A stretch of DNA of 64,000 nucleotides from Neostapfia colusana (GCA_030760725.1 JASWHV010000001.1:23619928-23683927); one strand, 5' to 3'; counted from the first letter of the stretch, positions 54,271 through 64,000 are shown. Notes: generated by a model from the sequence alone, not told the origin. Made by a program: numbers and translations.

Positions 54271-56378
54271 TGTGACGCCCTCGTTTCTGTAGAACACAGA
54301 ACCGAGAACTGATGCGTATGTGTGCCCAGGATGTTCATCACATATACACATATACTTCACAAACTGAATTCAGAATATATATATAACCATGAATAACAGG
54401 GTTTATTACAATGTCTCATGAGTCTTGGACTCATTCTAGCAGCGGAAGTCTTATTCTAGCAGCGGAAGTCTTATTCTAGTAGCGAAGGTCTTTATTCTAG
54501 CAGCGGAAGTCTTCTAACTAGTGCAGAAGCAACTAAGCAGCAGCAGCAGCTCCATCTCTACTCCATTCCCACAGGCAAGTTGACGGGGAATCACACTCCT
54601 AGTACTCCACGTGGTCTTCATAGTATTCCTCTCCTGTTGCTGATGATGTATGATAATGCAAGTTTGAGTACATAATGTACTCAGCAAGTGCGGGAAAATA
54701 TGATATGTAGCTCACAACAAGGCAGGTATAAAAAAGGCTCATTGCAGAAAGCAAAGTTTATTTCTCAAAGCACGAAAAAAACAGCAACTTAGCTTTAAGT
54801 GAATGTAATCCCAACATGTATTTAAATACCAACATACCTCCATTATGATTCAACCCTTTCCATGTCTCAACCAGACATTAATCTTTCTCAACTTTGCTCA
54901 TGAATACCATCTCGTATTCACTACCATATCATGAATACCATCTCGTATTCACTACCATTTTATCTCATATTCAATTCCTGTCTCATACTGAGACCCAATC
55001 TCGTTGCCATGACTCAACAGTCCCGAAAACCAAACCATAACCAAACCAATAACCAGACCAAAAACCATAACCTTCCAATAACCATCCCATCTAATCATGT
55101 GAGTTGACCAGGCGCTCGTGACCGTAAGCTCGGCTATCATGATAGTTTTAGACTCTGCAGAGTTTGCTATCGTAAGGTGGTAATGGAGACCTACCTTACT
55201 TCCTTCGAGTCCTTTCTCCTAGCCAAAAACAGATCGTCGGCTCTCCTCCGACGATGGCGATCGTGTCTGGGCTTGTCGGCGGTCTCTCCGGTGGTCAAAC
55301 TCTGGTGAAGGGGTTTAGCTCGGTGAGTTTGGGGCTAGGGCTTCTAAGTTGTCGGCTTAGAAAAGATGTTACGACCAAGGGGTTGTTTCGAGTTCTATTT
55401 ATAATCGGGAAGAGAAGAGTCTGAATCTGATCGGAATTCAAATAAGAGTCCTATTCAAATTGTTTTTGAATCTTAACAACTTATCTTTAGTTGATTTGGT
55501 GTGGTAGCATTGTAGAAATCGTGTCGGTTTCCTAAGTACCGGGGATTCCCACATGTACAGAAGCAAAAACCGCTTCAAAATCGTGTCCTTCTGCGGTGAT
55601 GAGCTCTGGAGGCTCCACGTGTCCTGCTGGGACCTGGGCTTCCCTTTTCCGCAGAGACAAGCTCCGGTTGTGCCGCGTGTCAGGCGGGCGAGATCTCCCT
55701 CTCCCCAGAGGCGAGCTCCACGTGTGCCACATGTCTAGTGGGTCGGCACCTCCCCTCTCAACAGAGAAGAGCTCCGTGAATGCCACGTGTCAGTTCTGGA
55801 CCTCCCCCTCTCTTCGGAGGTGGCTCCGAGTGTGCCATGTGTCAGTTTCGGACCTCCCCTCTCTTCGGAGGTGAGCTCCGAGAATGTCACGTGTCAAGTA
55901 GCGCCAGACTTCCTTTCTCCTCAGAGACGAGCTCCGAGGTTGACACGTGTCTGTCAGCGTCAGACCTCCCAGAGATGAGCTCCGGAGGTGACACGTGTCC
56001 GATAGGGTTGGACCTTCCAGAGGTGACACGTGTCTAGTAGGACCGGACCTCTCGGAGGTTAGCTCCGAGAGCGACATGTGTCTCGCGGGTCGGACCTCTC
56101 GGAGAAGAGCTCCGAGAGAACCACGTGTCTGACGGGGCCGGACCTCTCCCCACTCCACAGGGATGAGCTCCGAACACGCCACGTGGCCAACGGGCCGCGG
56201 GAATTTTCTTCGGCGCTCTCCGTGAACTGGATTTGGCTCTTTTTGGCTATCTTTTTTATTATTTCTCTGTTTCTACTTATTTTAAAATGCTTTCTCTATA
56301 TAAAATATGAATATATGCAGAAATAAAAAATGAGGGTGTCACATAGTTCTTCGCAGATAGCTCTCTGAGCTTGTCCTT
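52902..56378 (-). CDS. LTR mini-gene of copy 2, exon 1 split by a solo LTR
   Basis: Minus strand. Exon 1 is 56378-56349 joined to 54270-54217 (84 nt once the nested solo LTR and one TAGTT are removed). It follows TAG and ends CAAG before GCAAGT, reading LQHQDFDIREQQEPQEQ near its end. Exon 2 is 52936-52902 (EEYFEDHVEY then TAG), in phase with exon 1. A poly(A) signal (AATAAA on minus) lies at 52774-52769. Recovering an open, correctly phased exon only after excising the insertion supports both the insertion and the exon model. Confidence 0.45.
54599..54633 (-). CDS. LTR mini-gene, terminal exon (copy 3)
   Basis: Minus strand: acceptor AGCAACAG, Gly-completing GA, then EEYYEDHVEY and TAG. Exon 1 is absent from this LTR, so if the model is right this copy is non-functional. 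Confidence 0.4.
55600..56195 (-). repeat. G-box/ABRE-like tandem array in U3 of solo LTR copy 3
   Basis: Twelve CACGTGTC-like sites between 55617 and 56180, spaced 35-58 bp, each next to GAGCTCCG and GGACCTC motifs. On the LTR's own strand the array lies between the LTR start and the TATA box (55403). Monomers are more irregular than in the Tat array at 44590-45255. Confidence 0.8.
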
Positions 56379-56450
56379 CTACTCACGATCACGCACATAC
56401 AAGATTTACAGCAATCAATCATCATGCACAAACGTTACTCAAGATGCAAT
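56349..56450 (-). repeat. Minus-strand LTR copy 2, continuation
   Basis: Resumes copy 2 after the solo LTR and contains the first 30 nt of mini-gene exon 1 (56349-56378). It is cut at 56451 by another LTR. Confidence 0.7.
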
Positions 56451-57467
56451 TGTGACGGCCCCACGGGACCTCGTCGGGTGGTGCCGTGTTATGCGGCACC
56501 CAACAGCACACGGGTTGCAGAAACACATCATATGACATAAATAGTTTAGCGGAAGCGTACAAGATTGTTTTACAAATAAGTATATCAGAGTAAACTACAG
56601 CGGAAGACTATCACTCTCACGACTCATATCTAAACTAGCAACAAAGAAACGGTCCAGCCCGCAGACGTTTCTTACTAGCAACACAAAGACAATCTGCAGC
56701 GGCGAGGATGCTCTTTGAGTAAGCACTCGGAGGTTCCCGAGTCTCATCGGCATCCCTTCTCATAAGCATCGAGTCAATTACCTGCAAAGCAACTCGGATA
56801 GCATCCGTGAGCATAACGCTCAGCAAGACTTAACCGTCACCCTAAACATGAAACTCTAAGTGAGGTTATGAACCTAACATAGGATGGCATAAGCATAATT
56901 TAACTCTCCTAAAAGTGAATCCTTACTTTCAGGTATTAATTGCAGCATTTTAAGTAACCTTGGGCACGCCACATCGGGAGTCCACAATCAAACAAGAAAA
57001 GCTTTCCCCCGATGTAAATTGCTCATGGCATAAGAGAATCGAGTTTGCACTAGCCTATGCATCAAGATCCAATACAAAGGTAGGATAATACTTCACACCA
57101 AAATGATTAGTTCCTTTCTCATGCAAGTTCTTACTACGTCACGACTGTGAGAACAAGTATGCTCGGTCCATTCCGCGAGCGACGGTGATTCGAATCAATA
57201 ACACCCGGACTACACGACACGTACGCCCGTACTCGACGTTGCCTACAACAACCATCACTGACGTCGTATGTGGCAGCCTTTCCCCCGTTTCACCCCCGCT
57301 GAATCGATCAAGTTGCCCCGTACAGTAGCTACTCTCATGGTGCACCTTCCGATGTGAGATGTCATGAGAATATTCCCCACATACTGCACACCGGCCGTCC
57401 GCCTGAGGCGACCCGAAAAGTCCCAACGACAGCTTCCCGAGGTACATCGGTTTACTGGGTCCCATAT
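56451..57467 (-). repeat. Minus-strand LTR related to family A (family D), 3' part
   Basis: Begins TGTGACGGCCCC on the plus strand; its inner end is truncated by the family-B element at 57468. It shares with family A the GTGATGGTTGTTGTAGGCAA block (57261-57242 on minus) and the CACGTACGCCCGTACTCGA block. At the expected terminal-exon site (acceptor CAG before 56781) the conserved phase gives Gly-Asn-stop, so the mini-gene does not hold here; a different frame is open for about 63 codons (56826-56635). Confidence 0.75.
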
Positions 57468-57899
57468 TGTAACACCCCAAATTTTTAGTCAAAACCCAAA
57501 TTTTTATTTAAAACCCTAAACCATGTTCAGAGGGGAATTTAGAAATTTTTGGACGTGTTGCATGTTTTGCAAAAATTCAAATTCAAACTGGAATTCAAAT
57601 TATACCCAAAACAGAAAAGAAATGGAAAAAGAAAAAGGAATTCGGAAAAAAACTGGCCAGTGGGCCGAAACCCCAGCCGGCCCAGCAAACCCCCGCGCCA
57701 GCCCGCCCCCGCGCGCACCGCGCTGCCTCCCGCTGACGGGTGGGACCCGCATGTCATCCCTAACCCGAGCCCCGCGACCCCGGACTTCTTTCCCCCGCGC
57801 GCGCTCGATTTTAACCGATTGGAAATCGCATCCCGCAGCCGAATTCCGGTCCCAGCGGACTCCAACTCGATCACAACAGACCCACCGCCCTCCCCCGGC

Positions 57900-57907
57900 T
57901 ATAAAAA
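57900..57907 (+). promoter_or_regulatory. TATA box of the family-B LTR
   Basis: TATAAAAA in a GC-rich context (GGCTATAAAAACC), conserved in the left inverted copy (17821-17828). A GTGGGACCCGC element lies at 57740-57750. Confidence 0.7.
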
Positions 57908-59367
57908 CCACCGATCCGATCAGTTTTTCTCACGCGATCGCCGATTTTCACTCCGGTGAGCACCGAGACTTCGCCGGTGAATTCTGGCCGATCTAAGCTC
58001 GGAAACTCTGATCTAACTCGTTGGTCTTGATCCACCGCCTCCGGGGAACTTTGCAGGTGCAGAAAACCCGAAGACTTACGGTGCAAATCCAGCTCCGACG
58101 AGCTTCGCCGTGGTTTTGCCTCGGACCTCGCCGCAGAGCACTCTCCAGGACCCCCGAGCTCAAGAAAACCCCCGAGGTGAGATCCCTGACCTCCCCTCTA
58201 CCGATCTATGCCATAAGATCACAGTTTTAGGCAGAATTCTCGAGGATCCGAAACTTTCCGGCGAGATCGCCGCTTCCCGCCGCCGTGCGCCGCCGGCAGC
58301 GCCGCCCGCGTTCGATCAGAGCGACGTGGCCGCTTGTGCGCCGTTTATTTTAAATCGCACGGTAGACTTTAAAACCCCGCGTACCGGTTCGATGTTATAA
58401 TCTCAGCCGTCGGTTTAAAATCGGACGGTCCACATCAGCCCCGCGTTATAAAGACTGGAATTCTTACGTGCTACCCCCTGGCGTTCTCTGGAATTGAGAG
58501 CTAGCCCCGGAAACTTCAGATCTAGCCCCTGGAACTCCAGAAAATCATGTAAATTCATTTAAAAATCAGTTTTAGCCCCTGGACTTAATAGAAATTAGGA
58601 AAAACACCTCTGACAAGTGTAGCTAGACCCCTGGAAATTATGAAAATAATATTATAGACCCTGTAATGGGATGAGTTTACTTTTTAACCCTGTTTAGTAT
58701 TTAATTTAGAAAATTTAATATGTAACTAGTGTTTAAAAAATTAAAAAGGGGGACAAACATAATTGTCAAAATTAATTAAAAATTTTCTCAGTACTTAGAA
58801 AACTTTGGAGTGAGATAAAAACATATTTTTGGGCTGAAATAAATCTGTTTCATCTATTATTCACATTTATTAGTCTAGGGACACATTTTTAAGTAAAGAA
58901 TAGTTATAGAAAAATAGGGAAAATGATTATGAAATAGTATACATCAGAAGCCAAGGTCAAAATATGATACTAAATTAATTAGGACCAGAACCTAATCTGT
59001 TTAGGTAATGTGTATTACTAATTTAATAATAAAATGCACCATTATGCATAGGAATATAAATCTGAAAATATAGAAACTAGTAAATGATAAATGGAGTTTC
59101 TAAAATACAAAGAATTCAGTTTAGGGTTGATAGAAATTGTGAAAGCACATTGTATGCAAGTATAAATGTGGACACAAAAGTAGGAATCATATACACATGG
59201 TTAAAAGTGCATGCAAGCCACAACTCAACACACATAAAGTAACCACAACACATATAATGGTAAAGAACTTTTATAAATATGAATGTGTGGTTTGTATGAA
59301 GTAAGAAGTGTGAACTATGTCTTATGATTGTTGTTCTTCTTTTGCTATGTGTGATGGTGTGATGTAG

Positions 59368-60629
59368 AACCTGCTCAAGAGCAAGTTAATTCTTTCCAAG
59401 ATCAGGACTACCCATTTCAAGAGCAGCAAGAAGGAGGCAAGTGTCCTTGACCACTTTGATCCTATGCTAGGATGTGTAGATAGAATTATTTGCATTGTCA
59501 AATGAAATATGAAACCCATGCTAGGAAGTTTCCCTAGAATTGCATTACCTTGTTTCCTTGTAGCTTGGGTTGGGATTTATTTTGTCATGTCATTTATTTA
59601 CATGCATATGCTTAGCCATGCTTAGAATGGGATAATTGGGATATGAGATCATCAGTTTATTATACCATACTCTTGAATGAGATATTGTGAGTTATGTAGA
59701 GGTAGGGATCAAGGCAAGTTGGATGTTTTGGTTGTGTGCTGGGTGCACGAGACTCGGGTTTGTGTTTAGTACTTGCCTGGATCCTAAGGACCGGTTCATG
59801 GAGCATGTAACCCGGCTTTACAGTGCCAACCACATGCTGAGATGGGGCAGCTTGGCCAATTAATTAGGTGTATCCCCGGCGTAGTATGGGTGTGTTGGAT
59901 GGTGTGGGGAATAGGTGTCAGCTGGACTACCGTATGAACCGCAAGGCTCAAGAGGGGGCCACTGCAGCGGGGTTGGAGCCTCTTGTATGCTGTTAGGGGT
60001 GAAACCTCAGTGGGCCCACGCTCGTCGGGAATCCCTTTGTAAAGGCTTCGTAGTGATCTCTTGGCCGCACACCTGGGAAGTGTGAATGTGGATCGTAGCC
60101 ACTGGCATAATGGAGGTTCTTTTAGTCCACCCGGCAACGGGGGATGAAATCACTACTTGTGGGTACAGTGGTACAAACTCTGCAGAGTCAAAACTGTCTT
60201 GACAGCCGTGCTCACGGTTAAGAGCGGCCTGGACTTATTCATGATTAGAGGATTGATGGTTTTGGAAGTTGAGCGGGGAGCTTAACTTTGGAAATGATGT
60301 TATGGTTTTGGATGTTAAGCGGGGAGCTTAACATTGGTAATGATGTTATGGTTATTAGATTATGATGATGGGATGGGAGATTGGAACCATTTCACCTGTG
60401 TAGTAATGTAGGTGCTTAATAAGCTAATGTGATAGGCATTAATTGCGTAGTGCTTTAACCATGAGTTCAACCTCTCCTTGTTCTAGCCATGCATGATATA
60501 ATTTTCCCACACTTGCTGAGTACCATTGGTACTCAACCTTGCATATTTGTTGGTTTATATTGCTGCTCAGGTCAAGATAATGAGATGGTGTATAATGACC
60601 AAGATTTTGGACCCGAGGAAGGCTTTTAG
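59368..60629 (+). CDS. LTR mini-gene, exons 59368-59436 and 60571-60629 (family B)
   Basis: Exon 1 follows GATGTAG, is 69 nt and ends GGAG before GC donor GCAAGT. Exon 2 follows GCTGCTCAG; GT completes Gly and 18 codons plus TAG follow. Peptide parts are PAQEQVNSFQDQDYPFQ, then QDNEMVYNDQDFGPEEGF. AATAAA lies 146 nt after the stop. A phase-compatible upstream exon ends at 58176: its frame is open from 58017, reads RAQENPR at its end, and would join as Arg-Glu-Pro, but contains no ATG. The product is Gln/Asp/Glu-rich and unknown. Confidence 0.5.
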
Positions 60630-60774
60630 GTTCATGAAGACCCCCGGGCAACGCCTGTGATGGAGCCCTAAGAGAATAATATTCCGCTGCTAGTTTATTT
60701 ACTTGTGATGAAGCATTAGTGTCCACTGAGACATTTGCGATGTAAGACTTATTTATATTCGACACCTGGCTTGT

Positions 60775-60780
60775 AATAAA
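60775..60780 (+). terminator. Poly(A) signal of the family-B LTR
   Basis: AATAAA, 96 bp before the LTR end and 146 nt after the mini-gene stop. Confidence 0.5.
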
Positions 60781-60880
60781 TGATGCTTCACTATTTGTCA
60801 TCACATGTATGAGAAAATGATCCTGGCATACATGTGATATTCACTTGGTTGTTCTTCGGAAAAACCGGGTGTGACAGAGG

Positions 60881-60893
60881 TGGTATCAGAGCC
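60881..60893 (+). other. Primer binding site of the family-B element
   Basis: TGGTATCAGAGCC, 4 nt after the LTR, initiator tRNA-Met type. Confidence 0.9.
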
Positions 60894-61098
60894 AAGGTTG
60901 CCCGTAGGAACGTGGACCTAGGTAGAAATGGACGTATTTAAGGGCCCTATTTTCTTAAAAACTATTTTCCAAGGTGTGGGTTGAAAAGTGTTATTTAAAG
61001 AGTCATTTTCCTCATCTTATCCCAAAATTTTCATTCAAAATGGGATTTTTGTTTAAAAAGATTTTATCTAACCTAATTCTAAATCCTTTTTGTTTTAG
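60894..61098 (+). other. Leader of the family-B element
   Basis: A short (about 205 bp) leader with no gene. It ends in CTTTTTGTTTTAG, a strong 3' splice acceptor directly against the orf0 ATG. It is far shorter than the 1.5-kb leader of element A. Confidence 0.7.
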
Positions 61099-61878
61099 AT
61101 GGTTCGCATGATTCGCACCGCTCGTAAGTCCACAGGAGGGAGAGTTCCCGTAGTTGCCCTTGCCGAAAGAGGGGAGAGTCGTCCAGTGACGTACCTTTCC
61201 TACGGATTGGCAGTTGGAGACTTGCTGCGCCGTCTTCGACGTATGCTCGAAGCCGCCGGCAATACAGGCAAGCTCATCATCCACTATAACTCCACCAGGA
61301 CCATCCGTGAGAAGAGGGAAGAATGGAGTTCGGAGATGAGGATTATACACGAGAATCAGCTGCTTAAGATTCACCACTCTCCAGCTTGTCGAGCAACACA
61401 AGTTGAAGCGGAGAGAGATGTCACCTGGGAGGCCATCACCTGCCAGAGTCACATCTATCGTCGCCACTTGGACAAAACGGAGTACATGTATGTCCTCCAA
61501 CGTGAGAGTGGTACCACGGAGTACAAGTACCCACCGGTGCAGCAAGGGACTTCCCATGAGCACATGGACTTGTGCTTGGAGGATGCTGCTATGCTCAGCA
61601 CTCGACTGCAGGAGTGTCAACAAGAGCTTCAGGATGTCCAAGACACCCTGAAGGAAACGGAGGCATTGCTGCGAGCTTGCTTAAAGGCGAAAGAAAGAGG
61701 AGATGGGAATGAACTATGTGTCACCGTGAGTGATCCATGGACCCCTGACTCCCCGGATCGCCGAGCACTCAGGCATCGTCGCACTTCTCCACCAGCAGCC
61801 TCCCCACCCAAAGCAGAGTCGGAAGGTAGCCGAAATGAGGAGGAAGATCCCGAGGAGCCAGCTCAAGAGGACGAGTAG
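61099..61878 (+). CDS. orf0: orf0 of the family-B element (259 aa)
   Basis: An intact frame upstream of gag starting right after a TAG acceptor (61096-61098). Residues 1-150 are mixed and basic (MVRMIRTARKSTGGRVPVV, YGLAVGDLLRRLRRMLEAAG); about 155-200 look like a coiled coil (RLQECQQELQDVQDTLKETE); the C-terminus is Pro- and Glu-rich and acidic (EEDPEEPAQEDE). Size, position, coiled coil and acidic tail parallel orf0 of element A. No enzymatic motif. Function unknown. Confidence 0.8.
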   Translation: MVRMIRTARKSTGGRVPVVALAERGESRPVTYLSYGLAVGDLLRRLRRMLEAAGNTGKLIIHYNSTRTIREKREEWSSEMRIIHENQLLKIHHSPACRATQVEAERDVTWEAITCQSHIYRRHLDKTEYMYVLQRESGTTEYKYPPVQQGTSHEHMDLCLEDAAMLSTRLQECQQELQDVQDTLKETEALLRACLKAKERGDGNELCVTVSDPWTPDSPDRRALRHRRTSPPAASPPKAESEGSRNEEEDPEEPAQEDE

Positions 61879-62179
61879 TGTAGAGTCTTTCCCCTAGCTA
61901 GCAAGAGGTCGAGTAGTCGAGTCGTTACGTAGTTAATGGTGTGATAATGCTTGGTGTGTGACGTGAGTTGTGGAAGCCATGAGCAAGTGTCCACAGCCTC
62001 GTCTTCAGATTGTTTTGCTTTGGTGTGTGAACCCACATGAAATAATAGTGCATTTATTTGGTGTGAGATATGAACCCTCGTAAAATTTTAACAAAGCCTC
62101 AACCCCTCAAAGTACCAACAAGTGAAAGTAGTGAGATGATACTAAATGGTATCAAATTAACATTTGTTGATTCTGCCAG
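61879..62179 (+). other. orf0-gag spacer of the family-B element
   Basis: A 301-bp non-coding spacer. It ends in TTGATTCTGCCAG (AG 62178-62179), a 3' splice acceptor abutting the gag ATG. Confidence 0.65.
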
Positions 62180-64000
62180 ATGGCCGGAAGAGGAAAAGGA
62201 CGTGCTGCCAACCCCGCCAACAACAATGATGAGGCATGCAACCCTCATCTTTCTGGAGGCCAGGACCGGGGTGGTCGCCGTGAAGAAGTTGATCCTCTCC
62301 ACATAATGCTGGAGAATCAAAATCAGCTCATCCAGAACTTGACTCAAGTAGTGGCCAACTTGCATCAAGTTCCACCTCCACAAGCTGCACCACGCCAACC
62401 AAGGTTGAGTGAGTTTCTAGGAACTCAACCTCCAAAGTTTGCAAGTGCTGCTGAACCTCTGGAGGCAGATGATTGGCTGAAGACCATTGAAAGTAAGATG
62501 AGGATAATACAGTGCCAAGGGTATGAGAGGGTGCTGTTTGCCTCTCATCAATTGCATGGACCTGCTGCTGATTGGTGGACCGCCTACGTGGCCGCCCATC
62601 ATGACCCTGAGAGCATCACTTGGGAAGAGTTCAAGCGTAGCTTCCGCAACCATTACATCCCAAGAGGTGAACTCAAAAACAAGAGGAAGGAGTTTTTGGG
62701 ACTGCAGCAGGGAAACATGACGGTGAGGGAATACCTCACTAAATTCACTCAACTATCCCGTTATGCCCCACGGGGCATAGAGACTGACGAGCAGAAACAA
62801 GATTGTTTCGTGGAAGGGCTTACCGCAGAAATGCAGTGTGCAATGTCCTCCAATGAGTATGAAACTTTCAAAAGATGGTGGACAGAGCGTTTGTGGTGGA
62901 AAGGAAGCTAAAGGCCCTGGAAAATGAGAATAAGAGGAAGGCTGCGTGGTCACATCAAGCCTCAGGGAGCAACACCCGCCCACGTATGATGCAGCAACCT
63001 ACGGGGCAGACGAGCCGTGCTGCGGTACCCTATTCAGCACCAAGAGGGTACAACCCAAACTACAGGCCTCCCGCAGCACCAGCACAGCCGCAACGTCAGT
63101 TTGTGCAGCAGCCTCGCCCCGCATATCCACCTCGACCAGCAGTGCAAGGACCCCCAAACCAACCCCAAGACAACAAGGGCCAGGCATCTAAGATTGGGGT
63201 GCAATGTTTCAGCTGTGGTGAAGTGGGGCACTACGCCCATAAGTGTCCAAAGAAGAAGCCCACGCAGCCACAGCAGCAGAACGTAATGAGAGGACGGGTG
63301 AACCATGTCACTATGGAGGAAGCACAAGAGGCACCCGACGTGGTAGTTGGTAAGTTTCCTGCCAATTTACACCTTGCAACTCTGCTGTTTGATTCTGGTG
63401 CTACCCATTCGTTCATTGCTCAAGGGTTTGTTAAGAAGCATGACCTAGCAACCACACAAATGAACCATATGCTAGCGGTAAACTCTCCAGGTGGAGAAAT
63501 AAGGACAAGACAAGTGTGTCCCAAAGTGAACCTAGACATTAATGGGGTAGTATTTACCGCTAACCTCATAGTGATCGATTCACAAGGGATAGATATTATT
63601 TTGGGTATGGATTGGTTGACCAAACATAAAGGAATCATCCATTGTTCGACCAGAACGGTGGAACTAACTCACCCAAGTGGTACCAAAGTAAAGTTCATAA
63701 CAATACACGAGCCTAGGAGGGACATTAAATTAAATCAAGTGGAGGTGAAAGTTGAGGAAATCAGGATCATCAGGGAATATCCAGATGTTTTTCCGGAGGA
63801 GTTGCCAGGAATGCCTCCCGACCGTGACGTGGAATTCGCAATTGAGCTAGTACCGGGAACAGCCCCGATATACAAGAGACCTTATCGAATGGACTCCAAG
63901 CAGCTAGAAGAGCTCAAGGATCATTTGAGAGAATTGACGGAGAAGGGGTATATTCGCCCTAGTTCCTCACCATGGGGAGCTCCGGTGATATTTGTGCCTA
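62180..64000 (+). pseudogene. gag-pol: gag-pol of the family-B element, one frameshift, incomplete at window end
   Basis: ATG at 62180. The Gag domain includes PLEADDWLKTIESKM, LHGPAADWWTAYV and FRNHYIPRGELK. At about 62870-62875 one A appears to be missing from a short A-run: the zero frame stops at 62911, while the other frame continues from 62875 (MVDRAFVVERKLKALENE) to the window end. That frame carries the CCHC knuckle (CFSCGEVGHYAHKC, from 63205), protease (FDSGATHSFI, Asp at 63391) and the RT N-terminus (YPDVFPEELPGMPPDRDVEF and RPSSSPWG). Apart from this one base the visible part is clean. A -1 ribosomal shift would also restore it, but no classical slippery heptamer is present. Confidence 0.9.

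Larger units (their letters stand above)
54271..56343 (-). mobile_element. Solo LTR, minus strand (copy 3, 2073 bp)
   Basis: TGTGACGCCC to GGGTGTCACA on the plus strand, flanked by TAGTT (54266-54270 and 56344-56348). Related to copies 1 and 2, but the segment that would carry mini-gene exon 1 and much of the intron is missing: the sequence jumps at about 55165 from the conserved GACTCTGCAGAGTTTG block to unrelated sequence. The minus-strand TATA box TATAAATA lies at 55403-55396. Confidence 0.92.
57468..60876 (+). repeat. 5' LTR of the family-B element (3409 bp)
   Basis: TGTAACACCCC to GGGTGTGACA. TATA box at 57900-57907, GC-rich leader with a strong donor at 58176/58177 (CCGAG|GTGAGA), AT-rich intron, mini-gene exon 1, conserved GC-rich intron block (about 59750-60200), mini-gene exon 2, AATAAA at 60775-60780. 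Confidence 0.95.
57468..64000 (+). mobile_element. Family-B Ty3/gypsy element with orf0, 5' part (runs off the window)
   Basis: LTR (57468-60876), PBS, leader, orf0, gag with one frameshift, protease and the start of RT. The 5 bp before it are CATAT, the presumed duplication. It belongs to the same general type as element A (long LTR, orf0, gag-pol) but is a different family. The 3' half lies outside the window. Confidence 0.92.

Noticed and set aside
56635..56826. 63-codon minus-strand frame at the family-D LTR position of the mini-gene terminal exon
   Set aside because: The conserved splice phase gives Gly-Asn-stop here; the longer frame is in another phase and has no counterpart in related LTRs, so it is not counted as support for the mini-gene.
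1..60187. Family-B LTR copies in inverted orientation at both window ends as one giant inverted repeat
   Set aside because: The copies differ by many indels and substitutions in the AT-rich part and sit in different nesting contexts, so they are independent insertions.

Overview
This is a plant nuclear window, almost certainly from a grass. It contains Ty3/gypsy elements with very long (3.4-4.1 kb) LTRs, a SIRE-like Ty1/copia element, a Tat-lineage element with two RNase H regions, an L1-type LINE relic and an Au-like SINE. This mix is typical of grass intergenic heterochromatin. I found no host protein gene, tRNA, rRNA or CRISPR array. Essentially every base belongs to nested retroelements, and the nesting is resolved by six 5-bp target-site duplications (TSDs) found by eye.

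Layout. 1-1984 and 17418-18253 are one minus-strand Ty3 LTR (family B), split by a complete 15.4-kb Ty3 chromovirus (element A, 1985-17417, TSD CGCGG). Element A has equal-length, apparently identical 4045-bp LTRs, an intact extra ORF (orf0, 7530-8474) and an intact gag-pol (8746-13302); it is the only plausibly autonomous element here. 18254-18682, 43965-44000 and 44133-44536 are pieces of one LINE ORF2 relic. Into it went a degenerate copia element (18683-43964, TSD ACCTT), an Au-like SINE (44001-44132) and a Tat-type element (about 44537 onward). The copia element itself carries a CRM-like Ty3 element (25021-32828, TSD CTTCT) inserted just after its RT YVDD motif, a minus-strand solo LTR (34589-37983, TSD ACGAT) and a family-A solo LTR (38957-43028, TSD CGTGG). 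To the right, the Tat element (about 44537-51947, full of stops) is broken by a stack of minus-strand LTRs (51948-57467), including a solo LTR at 54271-56343 (TSD TAGTT). From 57468 a family-B Ty3 element runs off the right edge: LTR, PBS, orf0, gag with a one-base frameshift, protease and start of RT.

Most interesting observation. The long LTRs share a hidden gene-like structure. A small exon (69-84 nt) begins after TAG with 2 nt of a split codon and ends with one G before a GC-type donor (GCAAG). A terminal exon follows that completes a Gly codon, encodes a short acidic tail, reaches a stop and, wherever I checked, is followed about 120-145 nt later by AATAAA. The splice phases fit in LTRs of at least four diverged families, on both strands, and in solo LTRs. 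TATA boxes upstream and the poly(A) signal downstream lie in the same LTR, so each LTR could be a self-contained spliced mini-gene. No ATG-bearing first exon was identified, so the product remains hypothetical.

Other recurring design features are 3' splice acceptors directly against the start codons of orf0 and gag in both Ty3 elements, G-box/ABRE-like tandem arrays upstream of the promoter in two unrelated LTRs, and a stem-loop directly upstream of the polypurine tract in two Ty3 clades.
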